64,000 bases of DNA from Fibrobacter sp. UWR2. Lineage in GTDB: Bacteria; Fibrobacterota; Fibrobacteria; Fibrobacterales; Fibrobacteraceae. The position numbers and the translations under genes are program-made. How positions within the stretch are numbered: position 1 is the first letter of the stretch; every line of letters begins with the position of its first letter. Where the stretch lies: positions 1-64,000 of the forward strand of contig NZ_MWQE01000007.1 in NCBI RefSeq assembly GCF_002210285.1. The letters are read 5' to 3'. Positions 17,911-26,031 of the stretch are shown one piece after another. The notes under the pieces are model-generated. The model worked only from the letters and a program-made list of their open reading frames with translations. It did no database searches and had not been told where the DNA came from.

Positions 17911-18627
17911 ATGCAGGAGCTGCGCGGGTACGATAATACCCGTTACATCGACTGCACCGACATTCCGGGCACGGACTGTTACTGCGACGACGAGGCCGTC
18001 GAAGCCATCCGCAGGCGCATTGCAGAGGCTGGCGTCACGGATGCAAGCGGCATTCACTTCTTCGACAACGGGAATTACCACTACATGAGCAAGATCTGGA
18101 CAGACATGGTCCAGGAACCGTTCTCGCTCGTGGTATTCGATCACCACCCCGACATGCAGGAACCGCGTTTCGGGAACATACTCAGTTGCGGAGGCTGGGT
18201 CAAGAAGGTGCTGGAAGAGAACAAGTTCGTGCAAAGCGTAACTCTCATTGGAGTTGCCGACCACCTGGCGGAGGAAATTCCGCCCCATGACAAAGTCATG
18301 ATTATCCGCGAAAGCGAAATTGTCACCCTGGAGGGGCGTAGCCCCGATAGGGTCCACGCATCTTCACACCCCCTTTACATCAGCATCGACAAGGACGCCC
18401 TCTCAACAGACTACGCCGCCACAAACTGGGACCAGGGCTCGCTCAGCCTTGAACACATGAAGGCGATTATCGAAGCCCTTGCACAAGGCAACAAGATTAT
18501 CGGCATCGACATCTGCGGGGAACGCGCGCGCGACTTTGCCGGCGACGAACATCACTCCGTCCAAGAAGCGGACGCACTGAACGACCGTACAAACCGCGAA
18601 TTGGTCGAATTTTTGCAGAATTTTTAA
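17911..18627 (+). CDS. Arginase/ureohydrolase-fold protein
   Basis: The 238-residue product has the ureohydrolase metal motifs: VFDHHPDMQ (D-x-H-x-D) and YISIDKDALSTDYAATNWDQG (Asp pair) followed by IIGIDICGE. It probably binds a dinuclear Mn centre and hydrolyses a guanidino- or acyl-amine-like substrate; the true substrate is unknown. The only in-frame ATG is 17911, but the sequence upstream of it in the same frame (TIVQDFTGVYAEQPF, from about 17866) reads like genuine protein with no ATG, GTG or TTG. The real N-terminus may therefore use a non-standard start or have been damaged. Confidence 0.82.
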   Translation: MQELRGYDNTRYIDCTDIPGTDCYCDDEAVEAIRRRIAEAGVTDASGIHFFDNGNYHYMSKIWTDMVQEPFSLVVFDHHPDMQEPRFGNILSCGGWVKKVLEENKFVQSVTLIGVADHLAEEIPPHDKVMIIRESEIVTLEGRSPDRVHASSHPLYISIDKDALSTDYAATNWDQGSLSLEHMKAIIEALAQGNKIIGIDICGERARDFAGDEHHSVQEADALNDRTNRELVEFLQNF

Positions 18628-18633
18628 CAGCTC

Positions 18634-18662
18634 TTGAAAATTGCCTGCCAATAGTCTATATT
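18634..18662 (+). promoter_or_regulatory. Sigma-70-type promoter for the transporter operon
   Basis: TTGAAA (18634-18639) and TATATT (18657-18662) are separated by exactly 17 bp. They lie in the gap between the arginase-fold gene and the transporter, ahead of the riboswitch-like leader. Confidence 0.75.
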
Positions 18663-18700
18663 TGGGCCGTTAGAATTCTGCGATGTTGCAGGATTTTTCC

Positions 18701-18734
18701 GGAAGTCATTGTCTAACCTTCCTAAAAAAACAAC
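18701..18734 (+). promoter_or_regulatory. PreQ1-I-like riboswitch in the leader of the queuosine-precursor transporter
   Basis: P1 is GGAAG (18701-18705) pairing with CTTCC (18718-18722) around a 12-nt loop. An A-rich tail TAAAAAAA follows, then ACAA (18730-18733), which is complementary to TTGT (18709-18712) in the loop, giving an H-type pseudoknot. The loop has C-U-A just after the pairing strand, as in preQ1-I aptamers, where that C recognises the ligand. The ATG begins 1 nt after the pseudoknot, so ligand binding could block initiation. The downstream gene is a COG1738 transporter, the expected target. Confidence 0.7.
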
Positions 18735-19487
18735 ATGAAAAGCTATATCCAGCGCGAATGGCAGGATCTGGTTGTCCTCCTCCGCAATATTCCCTCCCTC
18801 GTCGTCAGTTTCTTTATTCTCTCCGTCGTGTGCATGAACTTGCTCGCGAACAAGGAACTGGTCTCCTTCGAATACATGGCACTTGACTGCGGCTTTACGC
18901 TCAGCTGGTTCTCGTTCCTCTGCATGGACATGATATGCAAGCGGTTCGGGCCCAAGGCCGCCATGAAAGTCTCGGTAGTCGCCCTCTTCGTGAACCTGTG
19001 CACCTGCCTGTTCTTCAACATCCTTTCGCATGCGCCGGGAATGTGGGGCGAATTCTACAGCTACATCGACACGAATCCCGATGCGGCCAAGGTCGCAAAC
19101 GACGCCCTCAACGCCACGTTTGGCGGTTCCTGGTACGTGGTGCTGGGCTCTGCGCTCGCCATGTTCACTGCGTCTCTCGTCAACTCCGTCGTGAACTACG
19201 GCATGGGAAAATTCGCGAAAGGCAAGGATTTCAAGACGTTCGCCGCACGTTCCTACGTTTCGACGATGGTCGCGCAGTTTGTGGACAACATGATTTTCGC
19301 CCTTACGGTAAGCCACGTGTTCTTCGGCTGGACCATGAAGCAGGTCATCATCTGTTCGATTACGGGCGCCGTCATGGAACTCCTCTGCGAAGTCGTCTTC
19401 AGCCCAGTCGGCTACAGAATGGCCTGCAAGTGGGAAAAGGAAAACGTCGGTAGCGATTACCTCAAATTCAAGGCGGGGCAAGCATGA
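18735..19487 (+). CDS. Queuosine precursor transporter (COG1738/YhhQ family)
   Basis: The 250-residue integral membrane protein has about six hydrophobic segments and the VUT-superfamily signature blocks: an N-terminal helix ending in LLANKELVSF, and the late ARSYVSTMVAQFVDNMIFALTVS region with the conserved Gln-x-x-Asp. The family imports queuosine precursors such as preQ0/preQ1. The riboswitch-like leader directly upstream fits this. Compared with YhhQ it has a longer periplasmic loop (about residues 105-140). Its stop overlaps the next start (ATGA), so the SDR gene is translationally coupled. Confidence 0.88.
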   Translation: MKSYIQREWQDLVVLLRNIPSLVVSFFILSVVCMNLLANKELVSFEYMALDCGFTLSWFSFLCMDMICKRFGPKAAMKVSVVALFVNLCTCLFFNILSHAPGMWGEFYSYIDTNPDAAKVANDALNATFGGSWYVVLGSALAMFTASLVNSVVNYGMGKFAKGKDFKTFAARSYVSTMVAQFVDNMIFALTVSHVFFGWTMKQVIICSITGAVMELLCEVVFSPVGYRMACKWEKENVGSDYLKFKAGQA

Positions 19488-20143
19488 ACGTGTTTATCAG
19501 CGGAACGCACAGCGGCATCGGCCGAGCCATCGCGGAACTGTTCCTGAGCAGGGGCGCGCACGTTGTCGGTTTCGATATCCAGAAATCAACGATTGACCAC
19601 GCCGAATACGAGCATCATATTGCCGACGTCTCGGACAAGGCGTCTTTCCCAGAACTTTCGATGGCGGCAAACATCGTCGTGAGCAATGCAGGCGTACAGA
19701 ATTCCGGCCGCGACATCGAAATCAACTTGATGGGCGCGATGAACTTTGTCGAAAAATATGCCATCCAGCCCGAAATCAAGTCGGTGCTTTTCATTGCGTC
19801 TTCGAGCGCGCACACCGGCGACGAATTCCCCGAATACGCCGTTTCGAAGGGCGGGCTGTTGACCTACGTGAAGAACGTGGGCCGCCGAGTCGCCAAGTTC
19901 GGTGCCACATGCAACAGCATTTCGCCGGGTGGCGTCAAGACCAGCCTCAACAAACCCGTGATGGACGACCCTGCGCTCTGGAACCGCATCATGGACGTGA
20001 CCCCGCTCAGGCGCTGGGCCAAGCCCGAAGACATCGCGGAATGGGTCTGGTTCCTGACCGTCGTGAACAAGAACTGCACGGGCCAGGACATCCTCGTCGA
20101 CAACGGCGAGAAAGACTTGAACAGCACCTTCGTGTGGCCGTAA
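19484..20143 (+). CDS. Short-chain dehydrogenase/reductase (SDR)
   Basis: This 219-residue classical SDR has the nucleotide-binding GTHSGIGRA motif at residues 7-15, the NAGVQ block, catalytic Ser in IASSSAH, and YAVSK with catalytic Tyr and Lys. The C-terminal SPGGVKTSL loop is also typical. The substrate is unknown. The 4-bp ATGA overlap with the queuosine-precursor transporter means the two are made together, but a link to queuosine is only inferred. Confidence 0.9.
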   Translation: MNVFISGTHSGIGRAIAELFLSRGAHVVGFDIQKSTIDHAEYEHHIADVSDKASFPELSMAANIVVSNAGVQNSGRDIEINLMGAMNFVEKYAIQPEIKSVLFIASSSAHTGDEFPEYAVSKGGLLTYVKNVGRRVAKFGATCNSISPGGVKTSLNKPVMDDPALWNRIMDVTPLRRWAKPEDIAEWVWFLTVVNKNCTGQDILVDNGEKDLNSTFVWP

Positions 20144-20145
20144 TA

Positions 20146-20667
20146 CTAGCGAATATCCAGCTGAGTAAAAGATTTATAATGGCTGGACGTATAGTAGATA
20201 ACACAATCTGAAGCGTAGACAAGGCGCTTATTCCCTCGGTTGTCGCCAAAATAATCTACGTCAGCCTCATGATATGTGCCTTTGGGTAAAAGGCCCTCGT
20301 TGTTACCGAATTTGTCGCCACCAATCATCACACCAATCGTTGTCCACGGATTAAAATTCCATTTATCATCAAACGTGTTGCCTGTTTTCGATTCGTAAAG
20401 AGCAATACCCTCGTCCTTACCAACATAATTTGCAGGCAGTTTGTCGAACTTGCACAAGTACGCCGCCACAGAGTCCTTGGTAGTGTACAGGCCGGATTCC
20501 TCCACCGCCTCGTAAATGCTTTTTTCTGTTGCGCTAGATGATTCAGCAACACTGCTAGATGATGAATCGGCGTCATCTCCGTCGACAGGCTCCACTGACA
20601 CCGTACACGCCGCAAAGCAAACTGCGACGAGCCATGCCAGGAGGGTCTTTAAGGAAACATTTTTCAT
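20146..20667 (-). CDS. Barnase-like ribonuclease anchored as a lipoprotein
   Basis: The start at 20665-20667 gives a lipobox (…WLVAVCFAAC). A short SSSSS linker follows, then a domain of about 110 residues that aligns with barnase: AAYLCKFDKLPANYV, YHEADVDYFGDNRG, KRLVYASDCVIYYTSSHYKSFTQLDIR-like end. The catalytic trio Glu (HEAD), Arg (NKRL) and His (SSHYKSF) is retained, so it should cleave single-stranded RNA. Surface anchoring suggests nutrient scavenging or competition. No barstar-like inhibitor gene is adjacent. It converges with the SDR gene with a 2-bp gap. Confidence 0.9.
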   Translation of the reverse strand: MKNVSLKTLLAWLVAVCFAACTVSVEPVDGDDADSSSSSVAESSSATEKSIYEAVEESGLYTTKDSVAAYLCKFDKLPANYVGKDEGIALYESKTGNTFDDKWNFNPWTTIGVMIGGDKFGNNEGLLPKGTYHEADVDYFGDNRGNKRLVYASDCVIYYTSSHYKSFTQLDIR

Positions 20668-20768
20668 GCAATAAATATACATTAAACGGCCCAAGCACGC
20701 AAAACAGCAAAGCGACCGACGATAAAAGAACTATATTGTGGGCGATAACTAATAACTATTAACCATCA

Positions 20769-21890
20769 ATGGCAAAAAAAATGGACATTAACGAACTCGC
20801 ACAAAAGCACATCTTGAACCAGCCCCTCTACGTGACCGGCAAGCCCATCGCCTACACCGCCCGCGAATTCGGCCTCGACCCGAAAGACATCGACAAGCTC
20901 GCAAGCAACGAGAACCCGTTCGGCCCGAGCCCGAAGGGCATGGAAGAGGCCCGCAAGGCCCTGGAAGAAATCAACCTCTACCCGGATGGCGGTTCTTACG
21001 ACCTCATCGGAAAGATTGCAGAGTTCCGCGGCGTGAAGCGCGAACAGATTGCCGTGGGTAACGGCAGCAACGAGCTCCTGGACATGATTGCCCAGGTGTT
21101 CCTCGGCCCCGGCACCGAAGCCGTGATGGGCAAGCACAGTTTCGCCGTCTACAAGCTCGCCACCATGGCGATGAACGCAAAGATTATCGAAGTTGACATG
21201 CCGGCCCCGGCCTACAACTACGACCTCAAGGCCATGCGCGCCGCCGTGAACGAGAAGACCCGCATCGTGTTCCTCGCGAACCCGAACAACCCGACGGGCT
21301 CCGACCTCACCGCCAAGGAAATCATCGACTTCGCCGACAGCCTTCCGGAAACCTGCGTGCTGGTAATGGACGAAGCCTACACCGAATTCATTGAAGACAC
21401 GCCGGAACTCGTCCCGGATTTCAACAGCCGCATCGCCGAAGGCAGGAACATCATCTGCTGCCGTACCTTCAGCAAGATCTACGGTCTCGCCGGCCTCCGC
21501 GTGGGTTACTGCATCACCCGCCCCGAAATCGTGAACCTCATCAACCGCGTGCGTGAACCGTTCAACGTGAACAGCATCGCCCAGGCCGCCGCCATCGGCG
21601 CCATCGACGACCAGGAATACGTGAACAAGGTCCGCGAGCTCAACAAGAAGGGCCTCGACCAGCTCAAGGCCGGCTTCAAGGAATTGGGCCTCGCCTACGT
21701 GGACAGCCATGCGAACTTCATCGCCGTCAGCGGTTTCAAGGACCCGATGGACGCCTTCAAGTTCCTGCAGGCCAAGGGCACCATCATCCGTCCGCAGCCT
21801 GCCATGGGTGACGTGCTCCGCATTACCGTGGGTACCGAAGCGCAGAACGCAAAATGCCTCGCCAATATAAAGGCATACCTCGGCAAGTAA
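20769..21890 (+). CDS. hisC: Histidinol-phosphate aminotransferase (first copy)
   Basis: The 373-residue PLP enzyme converts imidazole-acetol phosphate and glutamate to histidinol phosphate. Class II aminotransferase blocks are visible: KLASNENPFGPSP, VGNGSNELLD, NPNNPTGS, VMDEAYTEF, and TFSKIYGLAGLRVGY with the PLP lysine. A TATATT box lies about 35 nt upstream. A second hisC is at 48.3-49.4 kb, next to a histidinol-phosphatase gene, so this copy could instead serve another substrate such as an aromatic oxo-acid. The last 37 bp overlap the next gene. Confidence 0.93.
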   Translation: MAKKMDINELAQKHILNQPLYVTGKPIAYTAREFGLDPKDIDKLASNENPFGPSPKGMEEARKALEEINLYPDGGSYDLIGKIAEFRGVKREQIAVGNGSNELLDMIAQVFLGPGTEAVMGKHSFAVYKLATMAMNAKIIEVDMPAPAYNYDLKAMRAAVNEKTRIVFLANPNNPTGSDLTAKEIIDFADSLPETCVLVMDEAYTEFIEDTPELVPDFNSRIAEGRNIICCRTFSKIYGLAGLRVGYCITRPEIVNLINRVREPFNVNSIAQAAAIGAIDDQEYVNKVRELNKKGLDQLKAGFKELGLAYVDSHANFIAVSGFKDPMDAFKFLQAKGTIIRPQPAMGDVLRITVGTEAQNAKCLANIKAYLGK

Positions 21891-22639
21891 ACCGCGAGGC
21901 GAAACCTCACGGGGTTGCACGCGTTATATCGAAGCGCGGCTTTTGCAGCCGTAGCATAGCAGAAAACCTGGTCCGCGAGGGCCGGGTTTCTTTGCGTGGT
22001 AAAATCGTACGCGATCCCGACACGCCCGCCTACGAGAACGACGAAATCACCGTAGACGGGAAACTTATCGAGGCCGCCCAGAAGTTCTACTTCGCGATGA
22101 ACAAGCCCCGCGGCATCGTCACCACCGCAAGCGACGAGAAAGGCCGCAGGACCGTAATGGACCTGTTCCGCGAGCAATACGCCAAACTGTTCCCCGGCAA
22201 GCCCGTACCGCACATATCGCCGGTGGGCCGCCTCGATGCCGCCAGCGAAGGATTGCTCCTGTTCACCAACGACACGCAATGGGCCGACGCATTGCTGGAC
22301 CCGCGCACCCCGAAAGCACACATCAAAATCTATCGCGTGCAGGTCGCAGGCAAACCTTCCGCAGCCGACCTTGCGAAAATGGAAGCAGGATTCAACGTCC
22401 CGCCCCGCGTATTCGGCGAAAGCGAGGAGTTCATGCACGCCGAACGCGCCGTTCTCCACAGCGAGGGCGAAAAGAACTGCTGGCTCGAAATCACGTTGTC
22501 CGAAGGCAAAAACCGCGAAATCCGCCGCATGCTCGCCCACCTGGGTTACGAAGTCATGCGTCTCGTGCGCATCCAGTTCGACAAGTACACACTCGATGAC
22601 CTAAAACCCGGCGAAATCCGCCCCCTGATTCTCCTCTAA
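21854..22639 (+). CDS. RsuA/RluB/RluE-type rRNA pseudouridine synthase
   Basis: The 261-residue product has an N-terminal S4 RNA-binding domain (RVISKRGFCSRSIAENLVREGRV), then the catalytic domain with Asp in VGRLDAASEGLLL, MNKPRGIVTT and KNREIRRMLAHLGY. It isomerises a specific uridine in rRNA. The ATG at 21854 lies inside hisC, giving a 37-bp overlap in another frame. No other in-frame ATG or GTG fits before the S4 domain, so the overlap appears real. Confidence 0.9.
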   Translation: MPRQYKGIPRQVNREAKPHGVARVISKRGFCSRSIAENLVREGRVSLRGKIVRDPDTPAYENDEITVDGKLIEAAQKFYFAMNKPRGIVTTASDEKGRRTVMDLFREQYAKLFPGKPVPHISPVGRLDAASEGLLLFTNDTQWADALLDPRTPKAHIKIYRVQVAGKPSAADLAKMEAGFNVPPRVFGESEEFMHAERAVLHSEGEKNCWLEITLSEGKNREIRRMLAHLGYEVMRLVRIQFDKYTLDDLKPGEIRPLILL

Positions 22640-22700
22640 AAATCAGATTCCTTACCTTTCAGCGTTATTTTATCCTATATTTCCTTCTAGGAGAAAACAT

Positions 22701-24275
22701 ATGAATTTCATCAAGCGAATCTATATTGCATCTATCGTCTTATCGCTTGCGTTCTTCGCAGCCTGCGGAGATTCCGAATCAAGCAACATCGCCAGACCCG
22801 ACGACCATTCAGGATCCGACATCACGAATTCGTCTGCCGTAGATAAGAACAGTTCTACAACCGACAAAAACAGTTCCTCTTCGGCCAAGAGTTCCTCGTC
22901 CACCAACGGTACTTCATCTAGTTCGGATAAGAATGGCGCATCCTCGTCAAGTTCGGGGAAAAACAACTCAACTTCATCAAGTTCCAGCATCAACGGCAGT
23001 GAAATAGCCGGAGGATGCTTCGTAAGCCTAGATCCTGTAGACTGGCGCATCATAGGTAAAGACACCGTATATATGCGTTACATTATTTCCTGCGACGGAG
23101 TCTCCTTGGGCTATATCTATAACGAAACCAATGAAAATCTCCCCATCGCAGCCGGTGGTCAAAAATGCACCTTGGACGACCACCTCGACGGTACTGTCGA
23201 TGTCACCTGCGGCACAAACACCTATACTGCAAACAAACCTAGCGACATGGGCGTAGGCCTTTTTTCTGCGCCCGAGCTCGTTTCTTGCAAGGACACGGAT
23301 TTATGGTGCCATAGCCCGATTATAGACGGAGCAGACAAGAGCCCCATCACTCAGATGATCTACAGAGAAAACGAAGGCTTTTTCTTCGCCAGCACAGGCA
23401 CTCACGACCTGACAGACTGGAACGGAATTTGCATCACCTATACATCCGATACTGCAGCATATCTTATCATGGACCTTGGCGAAGCAAAGAACCAGGAACT
23501 AAACAACAACCTGCCACAAGTTACGCTCAAGAACAAGGCTCCGCTCCCCACAGAAAGGTGTTTCGGTTGGAAAGCATTCAAGCAGCCTCGCTGGGCTAGC
23601 CCCGCCATATCGGGAAATGACGCCGCCAAAACCATCGCCAGTTTCAAAATCAATCAACCATCAGGAAGCAATTTCGACCTTATCCGCATAAGAGCGTATC
23701 GGAATGAAGATCATTCCTTTGATCGGACCTGCGGTGATATGTGGTGTGCCGAATATGCAGAAGAAACGGTCATTACCGACTGCGGCAACGAGCCTGTCGG
23801 AGACTGGAAATCCACGACAGACGCCACCTCATCCGTGATTTGGCCTGCAAAACTCGGGCACGAGTTTAACCCTATATCTCTACTTCCGGTTATTGATATT
23901 TATAACAGTGTAGCAGGAACTTTCACCTTGGGCAATGGGGAAAATCCCTATGCAAAGATTGGTTTCGACATGAACTACAATTCCGACAAAGATTTCGACA
24001 TCACCCAATGGGGTGGATTCTGCGTCACCTATAAATCCAGCCATGACTTCTTTGCGGAATTAACCCCGTCCAACGCAACCGAAGGCCAAGAGATTCCTAG
24101 AGTTCTAGTTCCCAGATCGCTGGAATACACGACCATCGACTTGCCCTGGTCTTCGTTCAGCCCGTCAGACGCTAGTACCGTAAACTTTGTCAACTTCGTG
24201 TTCAGCGAGCCCGCCGGAGCTACAGGCTATTTCGCCTTCTTCACCGTAGGCAAGCCGGGAACCTGCACAAAATAA
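22701..24275 (+). CDS. Surface lipoprotein with long Ser linker and two CBM-like repeats
   Basis: The 524-residue product has a lipobox (…SLAFFAACGDS), then a long Ser/Asn/Lys-rich linker (about 30-105). Residues about 190-335 and 370-523 look like two copies of a beta-jelly-roll (each holds a DLTDWNGICITYTS / DITQWGGFCVTYKS motif and later a F-x-F-x-hydrophobic strand), similar to CBM11/CIA30-type binding domains. No catalytic residues are seen, so glycan binding at the cell surface is inferred. TATATT and AGGAG precede the ATG. Confidence 0.82.
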   Translation: MNFIKRIYIASIVLSLAFFAACGDSESSNIARPDDHSGSDITNSSAVDKNSSTTDKNSSSSAKSSSSTNGTSSSSDKNGASSSSSGKNNSTSSSSSINGSEIAGGCFVSLDPVDWRIIGKDTVYMRYIISCDGVSLGYIYNETNENLPIAAGGQKCTLDDHLDGTVDVTCGTNTYTANKPSDMGVGLFSAPELVSCKDTDLWCHSPIIDGADKSPITQMIYRENEGFFFASTGTHDLTDWNGICITYTSDTAAYLIMDLGEAKNQELNNNLPQVTLKNKAPLPTERCFGWKAFKQPRWASPAISGNDAAKTIASFKINQPSGSNFDLIRIRAYRNEDHSFDRTCGDMWCAEYAEETVITDCGNEPVGDWKSTTDATSSVIWPAKLGHEFNPISLLPVIDIYNSVAGTFTLGNGENPYAKIGFDMNYNSDKDFDITQWGGFCVTYKSSHDFFAELTPSNATEGQEIPRVLVPRSLEYTTIDLPWSSFSPSDASTVNFVNFVFSEPAGATGYFAFFTVGKPGTCTK

Positions 24276-24279
24276 AGGA

Positions 24280-24822
24280 TTACTTCCCCATAAGGAGCTT
24301 GATATAATCATCTCCTTCTTCGCCAATCAACTGCAGGACCTTCAGGGACTTGTCAACAACAATTGTGCGCGGAAGGGAAATATTCTGGCCTTCCTTTACA
24401 AGCCCAAAGCCTTCAGTCAAGCGGCCATAAGGGTCAGTAACGGACGCGATTTTATCAGCAGAGAGTTTAGTAAGAAAATTCTTTACCTTGGCCGTCTCGC
24501 GCTCCCCCACATTCACGAGCACAATCGCCGTCCCCGCCTTCTCGATTTCTGCCTGGTGCGCAACAACCTGCTTTATACCCGCACGACACGGGATACACCA
24601 TGTAGCAAAATAGACCAGCGCCACACGGTCATTTTTTTGGGCTAGGCGCTGCAGGTGCACTCGCGTAAACGGAGCATTGTCATTCTGCAATTCACGTACA
24701 GCAAACCACGGGAGCGAATCCTTCATGGCCTCGGGTAACGGAAGTTTCTGCGAATCAGCGGCAAAAGCACTAGTAGAAAAGAATGTGACAATCGCAAAGA
24801 GTGCGACAAAAAGCTTTTTCAT
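24280..24822 (-). CDS. TlpA-like secreted thioredoxin-fold protein
   Basis: From the ATG at 24820-24822 the protein has a Sec signal (MKKLFVALFAIVTFFSTSAFA) and a thioredoxin fold with the redox pair in YFATWCIPCRAG and the cis-Pro region in LPRTIVVD. It would act on disulfides in the periplasm. Its start follows the stop of the upstream LPP20-like gene by one base (TAATATG), so the two are translationally coupled. Confidence 0.87.
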   Translation of the reverse strand: MKKLFVALFAIVTFFSTSAFAADSQKLPLPEAMKDSLPWFAVRELQNDNAPFTRVHLQRLAQKNDRVALVYFATWCIPCRAGIKQVVAHQAEIEKAGTAIVLVNVGERETAKVKNFLTKLSADKIASVTDPYGRLTEGFGLVKEGQNISLPRTIVVDKSLKVLQLIGEEGDDYIKLLMGK

Positions 24823-24823
24823 A

Positions 24824-25873
24824 TTACCTCGGAACCCATCGACCAAGTTCCTTAAACCAGTCGGCAAGTAAATTGCCCTTGTCTATACTGTTTACAATCT
24901 TGGACTTGGCCTCGGCCTCGTCAAACCTACCCGCGCCCTTGAGAGTTGCGCCTAGGGTAAAATACGTCTCGCCACTGCACGAACTGCCGTTCAGTGCCAC
25001 GACCTCGGTACAAATGACTCCCAGGCCGCCTTCCTTGCACTTGGGGTCAGAAAGTTCGAGACTCAGCACAAGCCCGACTTCGCAGGCAGTATCCTGATTC
25101 GTCTGCAGATAAATTTTTTTCGACAGTTCCTGGAAAATCTTGACACCCTCTTCGGCCTCGAGAACGCCTTCAAAGTAAACCTTGTAGCGGCTCTTGAAAT
25201 CGTTGTAATTTTCCTGGGCCTTAACGTAGTTCTCCTCGATGTCGCCATAACCGTCCTTGAAACCGAGCGATTCGAGAATCTGCACGGCAGATTTGTACGT
25301 GGCATAGGCCTCGACCATCTTGTCGTAGTTACTAAACTTTTCCAGCGGGTGGCTGGTCATCTGGAGAACAGCCATCGAAGACACAAGCGCATCTCGCGCC
25401 GTCTGGTAATCCTGGCGGTAAGGTTTTGCCGCATCTTCCCTATTCATACAGGCAACCACGCCCACAAGGCCGTCACGGGTAAGCGTCTTTTGCACATGTA
25501 CGTCCTGACGGTTGCGTAGCTGCGTTGTCACATTCGACTGGATTTCAAAACTCGACTCGATTTTTTCCTTGCCATCGGCACTCACCTGTTCGCGCTTGAC
25601 AGCCGTATTGCTCGCCGTAACGGAACTCTGGATCTGGGCTGCAATTTTCGTAATGGCAATATCTAGAGCTTGGTCATAATCCTCAGCGGTAGCGGTCCCC
25701 TGCAGGCTGCCTATGGGGCACTTCTGCATGCGCAGTTCCTCGGCCAGGGACAATGTCGGCTTAGGCGACGTAGAAGGGTTCGTCGCAGGCGTAGGTTCAC
25801 TCGAAGAACAGCCCAGGATAGCCAAAAAGGCCATAAGAGGCAAGGACATTCTCGAAAAAGGGACTCGTTTCAT
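24824..25873 (-). CDS. LPP20-like lipoprotein
   Basis: The lipobox lies in SLPLMAFLAILGCSSS after MKRVPFSRM. An LPP20-type domain spans roughly residues 40-160 (GTATAEDYDQALDIAITKIAAQI, SFEIQSNVTTQLRNRQDVHV), followed by a helical region rich in Tyr and Lys and a C-terminal part with four Cys. ATG 25873 or 25876 are equivalent starts. LPP20-family proteins often support assembly of surface structures; the role here is unknown. It is co-transcribed with the TlpA-like gene. Confidence 0.78.
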   Translation of the reverse strand: MKRVPFSRMSLPLMAFLAILGCSSSEPTPATNPSTSPKPTLSLAEELRMQKCPIGSLQGTATAEDYDQALDIAITKIAAQIQSSVTASNTAVKREQVSADGKEKIESSFEIQSNVTTQLRNRQDVHVQKTLTRDGLVGVVACMNREDAAKPYRQDYQTARDALVSSMAVLQMTSHPLEKFSNYDKMVEAYATYKSAVQILESLGFKDGYGDIEENYVKAQENYNDFKSRYKVYFEGVLEAEEGVKIFQELSKKIYLQTNQDTACEVGLVLSLELSDPKCKEGGLGVICTEVVALNGSSCSGETYFTLGATLKGAGRFDEAEAKSKIVNSIDKGNLLADWFKELGRWVPR

Positions 25874-26031
25874 CATCGTAAAGAAATCTAAATCTTCATA
25901 TTGCAAAAGTCAAGTAAGAACCTCACCGAAATCGCCCATTTGCCTTGTTTTTCAGGGAAAAGGCGACAATCCATACGAGAAAGTGCAGGCCTTTGTGAGG
26001 CCCGCACTTAACACAGAAGGAGAACTCTAAA

